DNA of 64,000 bases from Psoroptes ovis. Taxonomy: Eukaryota > Arthropoda > Arachnida > Sarcoptiformes > Psoroptidae. This document shows, piece after piece, positions 50,601 through 61,164 of this stretch. Both the position numbers and the translations under genes were made by a program. Location: the NCBI GenBank assembly GCA_002943765.1, contig PQWQ01000029.1:372001-436000 (forward strand), in the 5' to 3' direction. Position 1 is the first letter of the stretch, and each line of letters begins with the position of its first letter. Under the pieces are notes generated by a model. That model was not told the DNA's origin, did no database searches, and worked only from the letters and a program-made list of their open reading frames with translations.

Positions 50601-53600
50601 TTCACTGATAATTTACAATCATTATTCAATACAAAAGATTTTCAAAATGATTCGCTGCAAACATTATTTCGATCATTCATATCTAAAGCATCTTCATCAT
50701 TATCGATACCCAATATCCATTCTGCAGTATCAGTTAATGCTGCTGCTGCGGCAACGCCATTAACATCAATAGCTTCATCGACAGCCACAGCCGCAAAGAC
50801 AACATCATCATCATCATCATCAACGACAAAACAATCATCTAGTGCAATAGACATTGATGCTGAACATCGATTTTGTTCGGCATGTAATATACAATTCATG
50901 TCAAGTAAAACATATAAGGTATGTGCTTTTATTGATCATATTTTTCTTTAAGGATTATTATTCATTATTATAATCACAAATTGAACGTCTTTACGCTAAT
51001 TATCGGTGTAATGAATGATGAATAATAATACAAATATCCTGAAATATATTTCTGACATTAAACACAAAATGTTTTTGTATAGGAGAATTTGCATAATCAT
51101 ATTGCAAAAATCATACAGGATATGTATTCATGTGATTATTGTTTTTATCAGTTGTGTATGGTTACATTCAATGTAATTTTTATTTATATCTAAATCAAAT
51201 CAAATCGAAATCATCATTTGTTGATTTGAAAAATTATCTAAAAATTATCCAAAATGTGCCATTATCATAATCATTGACAGCGACAGCCAAACAAAGTAAT
51301 TATCATAATAATTTAAATCAATATCAATTATTATTATCAAAAATATGATATTTTTGATTTAGTTTTTTTTTTACATTGAAATTAGTTGAAATCATCGATC
51401 AATTGAGCTTATCATTTCGATCTAATCATATTTATTATTGAATAATTGAATATCATATATGTATAATAAAATAAATCGATTGATTGATCGAAATATTGAT
51501 TTTTTACTTTGTTATTTTTGTTATTATTTTGTGCATTGCAGCCAAAACATTTTTAAAACATTGATACTCTTATTTGAAAAAAAAATTGTTTGCTTATCTC
51601 CTTATCATTGTATGAATGATAATAACCTTATCTTCACTGATATTATTTATTTCGTATAGCTTCATTCTCTTTTCTAATCTCTTTTCATTGATTTTTATCA
51701 ATTCTGACCTGATTTGATTATTGTCAAAAAAATGTATCCATAACGAATAGAATAAATTTATTTTATTTGATTCAAAAATATATTCCTTTTATTGATGATT
51801 TGCTAATTCATTAATTTTTGCCCAAATTCATTGCCATCGTTCCTCGAGGCACGCGATAAACGTATTTACGCTAATGAATTTATATATCAGGGTATATTTT
51901 CATCATTTACTCGTGACCAAGTCACTGATTTAGTCAGAAATGTCTATTTATTCAATGTTCGCCTATTTGTATATGTGGTGGTAATCGAATAAGGTCAATG
52001 ATCTGTCTGTGGCTTAATGTCATTAAAAAATTGTCATCTTTGTGAATGCATAAGTGAACAATAAAAAATTAGATGACAACCAGCCATGTGGCTTTTGCGT
52101 CCAATTGATATGAATTAAAAAATGATTATTAATTATTCATGATTTTCTTTACATAATTCCATTGAATTAATTAATGAATGAGTGATGAAATATTGTCAGC
52201 AATTATCAATTGTAATCGCATCATTGAATGCAGCCCTAAATAAACTTGTATTTATGATAGCATGAATGATTTTGATCGATTATATCAATCGATCATTCAT
52301 TTCATCTTGATTTATTCCATGGATGAGTTAATGATTAATAATTACATTTACTGAAATCAAAGATATAAATTGTGCTTGAAATGTCATATGATTGATGCTA
52401 TTCTAATTAATTAAATGAAAAATATGTTAATCATTATTAAATAACTAATGATTTTCCTTGGATGTTTATCATCAATTAAAATATACTACGAATTAATCAA
52501 ACATTATAATCAAATGAATCAATGATTTTCAAAATTTCATGATTCATATTAATTGAACCCCAGCACTCATTCATAAAGCATCAATAATGATGAAATTTTC
52601 TTAAGAATTGTCAATATTATTGTATATGAGATGGTAACACATTGAAACACTTTGGAAAAATCAAACCATTTATCATATAATCAATTTGATTAATAATTTG
52701 ATTTCCAATTTTTGATAATAATTTCTTCACATTCAAAAGCATTGATTTCAAGCTGATAATGATGATAATTAGTGATAATAATCTATTTTTATTTTAATAA
52801 TAATCAAATAATATCTTTTAATTATTATTTGATGATTATCCATTTTCATTTGTCCTTTGGATTTTAGATAGATTTTTGTGTCACAATTAATTTTTATAGA
52901 TTAGTTATTATCGACCCTTGTGATTGTCGTTTTCCGCATATTTTTTTTAATTTGTTGATTATTCCGCATATAATTGGAAAATAGTAACAACACTTGAATG
53001 AATGATGATGATGATGAATGTTATTTTTGTATGATTTTAAATATTTCTGTGTGTTTATATTCATTTGATTTGATTATATTTAATAATTATCATCAAACAT
53101 ATATAATGATGATGATATTGAATCGTAAAGACATATTTGGAATGATATATGATCATTCGATCGATCATATTGATTGATTGATTTTATCTATTTTATTTTT
53201 ATTTTTCTCAAATATTGAACATATATTGCTGGTGATGAAAAAAATAGCCTCCATTTTTGATTATTAATAATCATAATCTTTGATTGATTGATTGATTATT
53301 GTTCATATTATCTCTATTATTGTTATTTCGATGATATATTCATCAAAATATTTCGCGATCGTATTTTTTCTACACCATTAATTCAATCACTAATCAATCA
53401 ATCAATCGATACATCAGTTTTTTCGTATTCAGATATTTCGCTATTTGACAATGTCATTGTCATCATCATCCTCATTGTAATCGGATCGATCATGTGTTCA
53501 TCATCATTATTAATTTTAAATGCATTTTTTCTCGAATGAAAACAGAATAAAATAATTGATAATTGATATCAATCATCGATATCGATCTCATCGACTTTGC

Positions 53601-56600
53601 TTGTTGTATTTTTCAATATGTCATTCGAATTGGATATCGATATATATATCTTTTTCATGAAATCTAGTTTAACTTTGCTTAAAAATTTAATGAACAAATT
53701 ATCAAATATCAATTTCGAATAATGATCAATATAATGATAATAATAATAATAATAATAATAATGATTGCCAATCGATAATTAATCAAAAATAAATCATTTT
53801 GAATCATTATCATCTTACTATCAAATGAAATCAGCTTTTGATTCGATTTTGATATAATTTTCATTTAATCTTTGATTATAATCGATTGATACACATATCA
53901 ATTAGTTTTTTTTCTTTGAAAACTTTCAATTAAAGCGGACATAATTGATTTAAATATATATTTTTATTTTTTTGTCTTCAATGATAAATGAATGATCATA
54001 TGAAAATATATATCATCTTTGTTTGAAAACTTTTAATTTTTTCTTCAAATTCGAAATTTAAAAATAAATTAATTATTTTTTCCCATTCATTTTCTTCGTA
54101 CATCTAAAACAAAATGCTACTTGTATCCAATTGTCAGGTTCATAAAGAATTATATTGTTCATCAAGACATTTATCTAATCAGCCAATCGGTTCATCTTCA
54201 TCATCTTCATCTTTGTCCTCATCATCATCATCATCTTCGACAATCACAACAACAATTTCGCCATTGAATAATCAACAAATTATATCAACAACAACAAATA
54301 TGACTTATAATAATGATAATAATAAAATTGATAATACCAAATCATCATCGATAGCTAATTCACAAACATCATCTGGTATTGGTTCATCACCGCCATTATC
54401 ATCTTCGCCTAATTCATCAACAAATTCAACATCGACACGAAAGCCAATCTCATCAAAGGATACACAAAAATCAGCTAATAATAATGATAATAATGAATTC
54501 AATAAAAACATTGATTTTCGTTCATTATTTTCCTGTTTATTACCTGATGCATCATCATCATCATCAACTATACCGATCAATGGAATGACACCACAAATAA
54601 GTGAACCAATACAAAATACTTCACCAATTTATATTGTATTATCGACTAATCCATTGATTTTGATTCCATTCACCTACAATAATCTGACAAATTCATTTGA
54701 GCCCTTACCAAGTTTAGCGGCCAATTTGGACAAATCAATTGTAGAAAATTTCAAACAATTAGCTCCATCAAATACATCATCTTTAATGTTTCCTATTGGT
54801 CAACAGCCATTCATAACAACATTCAATGAAATGCAAAAGACAATCAATCAAAAATCGCAAAATTTTCATACGGAATCTTTATCGAATTCAGATAATAACA
54901 GTAAGAAGTGTTCGATTGATTAAATAAATTCTTAATTGATTTTCGTTTTTTTTTTAAATTTAGAAAAACGATCCCATACAGAATCGAATCCAGATCAACC
55001 ATTGGATTTGTCTAGTTCACCTGCAACAAAACGTTCCAAAAGTGAATTCGATGATCAAGACATGATGATTTTGAGCAAGGATCAATCAGTGAAAAAAGAA
55101 TTCGATAACGATACCTGTGAAGAATCAATTAGAATGATAAAAAAAGAACAAATTCCATCAAATTCTCAAACACTTCAAGAGCAAATGAACAATTTGTTAC
55201 AAAAAATTGCAATGCAATCTATTAATTCTGCTGTCGGTGCTGGTATCGCTCCATCATATGGAAATGTTGATGTACCTTCATTATCTGGCCTTTCTTCATT
55301 ATTCACTGGCCGTAATCAATCAAATCAAATAGCGACTTCAACAAATGACAATCAAACTTTTGCTCAATATATGGCTATGGCGATGGCTGCATTAGCTGGT
55401 ACAAATGGCATGTCCAATGTAAATTTAGAAAGAACATCGATTCCTGATCCTGCTAATCAACAAACCCAACAGCCTATTGATTCATCATCACCTCAGGTGG
55501 ATGTCGTAGTAAAACAAGGTAATTCCCGGTGTGCGGAATGTAACATCGTTTTCTATAAACATGAAAGCTATTTGGTTCATAAAAAATCGTATTGTGCTTC
55601 AAGAAAAAATAGTGAATCTTCACTCAATCGACCAATTAGTCCTACTGATCAACGTGATGTGAGTGCAAGCAGTATTATCACGCCAAATAATCGACCAACA
55701 TCAGCCTCATCCAGTTCATCATCATTGCCGCCGACAAAATTTGTATCTAATTCAATTGCTTCATCCGAAACGGTTGCTCCGTCGATTGATACATCAATTT
55801 TGAATGCTAATGACACATTATCATTATCATCACGCGAACCTGCTGCAGTTAGTCCAGCTGCTGCATCACTACTTTCACCAAACAAGCCATCTGCTGTATT
55901 TCAATATTTTTGCGCTGCCTGTGGAATCAAATACACATCCTATGACAATCTTCATGCTCATCAAACATATTATTGTTTGAAACGTAATAATGCAAATGCA
56001 TCAGCGAATTCCGCTCTTGCTGTTGCCACCAATTCAGTATCACCCGCCACCGGTGTTAGTCCATTGCCAACTTCACCCGCTCCATCCGTAACACAGCCTT
56101 TAGCAATAACTCCTCAATTATTGGCTGCTGCTGCATCATTAGGAAATGCAACACCATCGATCGCAGCCGAAGCATTACTAGATTTTGCTTCATCAACATC
56201 GTTGTCTCAACAATGGAATGCATTGGTCACAGCTGCAACTGTTGTTGGTGCTAAAACTGGAACTTCAATGACCAATGGTCTGATTGATTATAATTGTCAT
56301 AAATGCAAAGCATCATATGTCAGTCCAGAAACATTAGCTGCACATGTTTGCAGTGCTGATCTTCGTTTGGATCAGAAACCAGAAAAAACGGGCACCACTA
56401 CGCCATCAGCATCATCATTACAAACATATAAATGTACCATTTGTGGTTACAAAGGGCATACAATGCGCGGCATGCGAACACATGTTCGCGTACATACTGA
56501 AGAATTAGCTTCGACCGGTGCATTTGAAGAGGATTTTATTGTACAAAACACTGATATCCCTGAACCATCTGTTGGTCGCCGATCCAGTCATGGAAATTCA

Positions 56601-57536
56601 CTAACAAATCCTTCAAGACAGCGACGCCGTAGTAATAATGTTGATGGACAATTATTATCAAGCCATTCTAATCCATCGATTTCTAGTAATGAAACACTTG
56701 ACAGCGTCATTCGTAATACTGTATCAAACTATTTAGATTCACGTAGAAATAAAGAAGCTCAAGCGATTGATGATCAAATACCGAAACAATCACGTAAAAC
56801 ATCGAGTTTATCACCTTCGATCAAAGCATCAAATGAAAATAGCCAAACATCACAACACCAGCAATTATCAACTGTACAACAGCAACAGATTCAAAATCAT
56901 AATTGCCAATTTTGTCCGTACACATCAAATTACAAAGGTAATGTTATTCGGCATATAAAATTGGTACATAAAGAATTAAATGGTGCATTATCTTCGATGA
57001 CACCGGCATCTATACAACAACATCATCAATTAGTCAAAGAAGCAATGGATGTATTGATGGGTGTGGACCTTATCGGTGATGATTTGTCAATCGGTATCGA
57101 TAATGATCTCTTGGCAGCAACAGCAACAAATCTAATCAAACCGAAAACATCATCGTCAACTATGAATAAATTAGTGAATGGTTGTATTCATCCATCAGCA
57201 CCAATGCCGACAATTGATTGCCCAGCATCATCAGTATCACCAACACCGATAATAAATACTAAAACAACATCGGAAACAATGAAACAAAAACAAAATCATG
57301 AATTATCTGCCAATCCTACATTATCGACTGAAACAATCCAAGAATCATCTTCATCGACAGCAACACCCTTACAGAAATCTGCAAAACCAAATTCTGCGAA
57401 TCAATCAAACAATAATAATAATGATAATGATTTAGATAGTAAATATTGTAATGCATGTAATATTTCATTCACATATCGTAATTCATATTTAGCCCATAAA
57501 CGTTATTATTGTTCATCGCATAGTAGTGATACATAA
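41611..57536 (+). CDS. ush: FOG (Friend of GATA)/U-shaped-type zinc-finger cofactor, very large
   Basis: FOG proteins are nuclear cofactors that bind the N-terminal finger of GATA factors and recruit CtBP and other repressors in blood and heart development. Exons 41611..43123, 47407..50918, 54138..54900 and 54964..57536 keep one frame and give about 2786 residues. Fingers by Cys/His position: C2HC 1661/1664/1677/1682; C2HC 2119/2122/2135/2140; C2HC 2246/2249/2262/2267; C2HC variant 2374/2377/2390/2392; C2H2 2420/2423/2436/2440; C2H2 2577/2580/2593/2598; C2HC 2758/2761/2774/2779. The repeated SYLVHKKSYC and SYLAHKRYYCSSH forms are typical of FOG. PLDLS (1942-1946) is a CtBP motif, followed by VKKE and IKKE sumoylation-type sites. 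The first ~1650 residues are low complexity (Ser, Asn, Asp, His runs). An in-frame TGA at 41590 supports the start. It is much longer than the 1000-1200 residues usual for FOG, and no PR-like domain is visible. Confidence 0.82.
42520..42558 (+). repeat. CAT/CAC run encoding about 13 histidines in FOG exon 1
   Basis: An in-frame mixture of CAT and CAC codons makes a poly-His tract. Mixed codons suggest it is not a recent pure slippage product. A second His-rich block lies near 42800-42870. Confidence 0.8.
43124..47406 (+). other. Intron 1 of the FOG gene (4.28 kb)
   Basis: Donor GTATGT at 43124 and acceptor ATGTAG at 47406; it splits a glycine codon. It contains one MITE (45256-45335), short inverted repeats (for example 44791-44817) and a poly-T tract near 45980. 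No supported gene inside. Confidence 0.75.
45256..45335 (+). mobile_element. Palindromic mariner-type MITE, copy 18, in FOG intron 1
   Basis: TTAGGTTGTCCTGAAAG to ACTTTTTGGACAACCCAA, with TA on both sides. It is the only family member found inside a gene in this window. The interior is divergent, so orientation is nominal. Confidence 0.84.
48402..48650 (+). repeat. GAT-rich coding microsatellite (poly-Asp/Asn) in FOG exon 2
   Basis: Dense GAT, GAC and AAT codons encode a highly acidic stretch (for example DDEQDEDDDDDDDNDD). It lies in the low-complexity N-terminal part of the protein. Confidence 0.75.
50919..54137 (+). other. Intron 2 of the FOG gene (3.2 kb), splitting the first zinc finger
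   Basis: Donor GTATGT at 50919 and acceptor TGTCAG at 54137. It falls between codons inside finger 1, after SSKTYK and before VHKELYC. It is AT-rich with ATG/ATT repeats near 53740-53762 and a short GTGAC-CAA-GTCAC palindrome at 51913-51925. No gene seen. Confidence 0.75.
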
Positions 57537-58319
57537 CTGAATTATCATTGAATTTGAATTTGATTTTGGGGAGGATTTTTGAAAATGAATCAACGATACA
57601 ACAGATCATGATAAATGAATGGTTATTGAATCAATCTAACACATAATGATCGTATGATAATTTTTGCATGTAAATAAATTTCAAACAAACTTTGGAAAGA
57701 AATTAATCGAATGACAGTTCGCGAATGATGCCAAAAAATGATATTCATTGATATTATTGCGAACAGAAAACAAAAACATATTCAATCAAAAATCGAATGT
57801 CAATTTCACATATCAACTTCTTACATCCAAAAACGTAAACACTAATTCTAATATAATTACATAAAATTTTGTTTCAATTCATTTATTGATAACGACTAAA
57901 CCTAAATCTCAATTCGATATAATTTGAATTCATACGGTGATTGGATACTCAAATTTAAATTTCTTCAAAGCTTAGCAATATACAAATAGTTATTGATCAA
58001 ATTTCCAGAATAATCAAAGCGTATTTTAAGCGTATTATTTATTCAATTTATCTAATCAATAATTAATGTTCTAAACCTCTTATTTAATCTTATCATCATT
58101 ATTATGAATGAATAATTATTGTAATCAATTATTAATTATTTGAATTAAATTATAACTAGTCTCTAATCATTTCTTATATATTTAATTTAATAAAAACAGA
58201 AAAAAACATTTCAAAATAAATTTCAGATTAAATTAATCAATGTGTAGATAATTTAAATTTTACCTCTATAAAAACGATGCTATTGCAATAGATGGCAATG
58301 ATTTCGCCGTATGGTGTGA
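57537..58319. other. Noncoding gap: FOG 3' flank and the convergent gene's 3' end
   Basis: The 3' UTR of FOG (+) and that of the next minus-strand gene lie here. An AATAAA on the plus strand occurs near 57673, and a minus-strand AATAAA near 58041. Nothing else is recognisable. Confidence 0.5.
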
Positions 58320-58733
58320 TCAGATTTTGAACAATTTATTGATTTCATTTTCATTTTGGGAACTTTTACCATTATGTGATTGTTGTTGGCCATAATTTTG
58401 TAGATGAAGATATCTTGGATCTAATGGCCGGTTATGATATGCTTTAATCAATCGATCTTTGACTAAAATTTTTGGATGAATTTTGCCAATAATACCCCAT
58501 CCGCTAATATCACGTACTTCATTTTGTGGTTGCGGCGCTGATGATGTTTGTTCGTTGAAATTTTCTTTCATTATGTCATCCATACCATTGACATTTGGCG
58601 AATCAATACTGAAATCTTGATTGACATCGAATTCTGATTCATCAATCGAAAAACTATTGTCAAAAATGGTGAACATCATGAATAAAGATAATACCAATAA
58701 TGTATACCATTGATATCCGATGATGATATTCAT
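58320..58733 (-). CDS. Small secreted cysteine-free protein, function unknown
   Basis: 137 residues from ATG at 58731-58733 to TGA at 58320-58322. Residues 1-29 form a hydrophobic signal peptide (core YTLLVLSLFMMFTIF). The mature part begins acidic (DESEFDVNQDFSID) and then turns basic and aromatic (SGWGIIGKIHPKILVKD, then PLDPRYLHLQNYG). It has no cysteine and no transmembrane segment after the signal. The lysine/arginine spacing would allow processing into peptides, but no known neuropeptide motif is present, so a hormone role is only a guess. No introns are evident. Coding status rests on the signal peptide and a composition unlike random AT-rich frames. Confidence 0.6.
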   Translation of the reverse strand: MNIIIGYQWYTLLVLSLFMMFTIFDNSFSIDESEFDVNQDFSIDSPNVNGMDDIMKENFNEQTSSAPQPQNEVRDISGWGIIGKIHPKILVKDRLIKAYHNRPLDPRYLHLQNYGQQQSHNGKSSQNENEINKLFKI

Positions 58734-59159
58734 GATGTTTGATTTTTTAGGAAATATATTTGATCTTTGAAGACGCGTCCAAATGTGATGATATATTCAA
58801 TGAATGATTTTGTATAAGCAACAAAATTTGAAATATCGAATAAAAATCAAAATTGATATGAAATAGAAGTAACGTATTTGAAAAAAATATGAGAAAATGA
58901 GAAAATCGGATTATTTCATATTCGTTTGTAATTTCTTTGAAAACGTATTCGGAAGCAGGCCAATGTCAATATTTATTAATGAGAGTTGAATGTCTATTTT
59001 TAAGGACGGAAATTATTCAATGGTTGAATTCACTTAATTTTTAATTATAAAGAAAAAATTTCAGATGATTGTGAAACTAATTCCAACGAATATCCAAAAA
59101 CAACTTTCTAGAAATATTAGAAAAAGCTACCAATGTTTTTTTTTAAATTTTGAAAAAAT
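58734..59159. other. Noncoding gap upstream of the small secreted gene
   Basis: Presumed promoter and 5' UTR of the minus-strand gene at 58320-58733, then unique AT-rich DNA leading into the minisatellite. A weak TATACAAA-like sequence lies on the minus strand near 58812. Confidence 0.4.
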
Positions 59160-61080
59160 TTACAGACTATAGTCTTGGATTTTTTCGATTTTTTGAAAAA
59201 TTTTGACGATGGATAGCCTTAGATTTTTTCGATTTTTTGAAAAATTTTGACGATGGATAGCCTTAGATTTTTTCTATTTTTTTAATAATTTTGACGATGG
59301 ATAGCCTTAGATTTTTTCTATTTTTTTAATAATTTTGACGATGGATAGCCTTAGATTTTTTCGATTTTTTTAATAATTTTGACGATGGATAGCCTTAGAT
59401 TTTTTCGATTTTTTCAAAAATTTCCACGTACTATAGCCTTAGATTTTTTCTATTTTTTTAATAATTTTGACGATGGATAGCCTTAGATTTTTTCTATTTT
59501 TTTAATAATTTTGACGATGGATAGCCTTAGATTTTTTCGATTTTTTTAATAATTTTGACGATGGATAGCCTTAGATTTTTTCGATTTTTTCAAAAATTTC
59601 CACGTACTATAGCCTTAGATTTTTTCGATTTTTTCAAAAATTTCCACGTACTATAGCCTTAGATTTTTTCGATTTTTTCAAAAATTTCCACGTACTATAG
59701 CCTTAGATTTTTTCGATTTTTTCAAAAATTTTGACGATGGATAGCCTTAGATTTTTTCGATTTTTTTAATAATTTTGACGATGGATAGCCTTAGATTTTT
59801 TCGATTTTTTCAAAAATTTCCACGTACTATAGCCTTAGATTTTTTCGATTTTTTCAAAAATTTCCACGTACTATAGCCTTAGATTTTTTCGATTTTTTCA
59901 AAAATTTTGACGATGGATAGCCTTAGATTTTTTCGATTTTTTTAATAATTTTGACGATGGATAGCCTTAAATTTTTTCGATTTTTTCAAAAATTTTGACG
60001 ATGGATAGCCTTAGATTTTTTCGATTTTTTGAAAAATTTTAACGATGGATAGCCTTAGATTTTTTCGATTTTTTCAAAAATTTTAACGATGGATAGCCTT
60101 AGATTTTTTCGATTTTTTCAAAAATTTCCACGTACTATAGCCTTAGATTTTTTCGATTTTTTTAATAATTTCGACGATGGATAGCCTTAGATTTTTTCGA
60201 TTTTTTCAAAAATTTCCACGTACTATAGCCTTAGATTTTTTCGATTTTTTCAAAAATTTCCACGTACTATAGCCTTAGATTTTTTCGATTTTTTCAAAAA
60301 TTTCCACGTACTATAGCCTTAGATTTTTTCGATTTTTTGAAAAGATGACGAAGGATAGCCTTAGATTTTTTCGATTTTTTGAAAAATTTTGACGATGGAT
60401 AGCCTTAGATTTTTTCGATTTTTTGAAAAGATGACGAAGGATAGCCTTAGATTTTTTCGATTTTTTCAAAAATTTCCACGTACTATAGCCTTAGATTTTT
60501 TCGATTTTTTCAAAAATTTCCACGTACTATAGCCTTAGATTTTTTCGATTTTTTCAAAAATTTCCACGTACTATAGCCTTAGATTTTTTCGATTTTTTGA
60601 AAAGATGACGAAGGATAGCCTTAGATTTTTTCGATTTTTTGAAAAATTTTGACGATGGATAGCCTTAGATTTTTTCGATTTTTTGAAAAGATGACGAAGG
60701 ATAGCCTTAGATTTTTTCGATTTTTTCAAAAATTTTGACGATGGATAGCCTTAGATTTTTTCGATTTTTTGAAAAGATGACGAAGGATAGCCTTAGATTT
60801 TTTCGATTTTTTCAAAAATTTTGACGATGGATAGCCTTAGATTTTTTCGATTTTTTGAAAAGATGACGAAGGATAGCCTTAGATTTTTTCGATTTTTTCA
60901 AAAATTTTGACGATGGATAGCCTTAGATTTTTTCGATTTTTTGAAAAGATGACGAAGGATAGCCTTAGATTTTTTCGATTTTTTCAAAAATTTTGACGAT
61001 GGATAGCCTTAGATTTTTTCGATTTTTTGAAAAATTTTGACGATGGATAGCCTTAGATTTTTTCGATTTTTTCAAAATTT
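59160..61080. repeat. Minisatellite: about 44 units of 44 bp (or 42 bp)
   Basis: Each unit contains ATAGCCTTAGATTTTTTC followed by GATTTTTT. Four main unit types differ in the joint: GAAAAATTTTGACGATGG, TTAATAATTTTGACGATGG, CAAAAATTTCCACGTACT (all 44 bp) and GAAAAGATGACGAAGG (42 bp). The first copy is degenerate. From about 60330 the 42-bp type alternates with 44-bp types, giving a higher-order dimer of about 86 bp. The array ends about 85 bp past the stop codon of the minus-strand gene at 61165-62439. Minus-strand frames within it are repeat translations, not genes. Confidence 0.95.
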
Positions 61081-61138
61081 TTTGCTCTGGATAATCAATC
61101 GGAAAATTTCGAAAAAAATCTATTTCGAAAATATTTTG

Positions 61139-61144
61139 TTTATT
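61139..61144 (-). terminator. Probable polyadenylation signal AATAAA
   Basis: AATAAA on the minus strand about 20 bp past the stop codon at 61165. If used, the transcript would end at or just before the minisatellite, keeping the array out of the mature mRNA. Confidence 0.5.
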
Positions 61145-61164
61145 GTGTTTTAGATTCAATTTAA

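Noticed and set aside
60965..61159. Minus-strand frame with repeated NLRLSIVKIFEKIEKI-like units
   Set aside because: Translation of the minisatellite; its periodicity comes from the DNA repeat, not from a gene.
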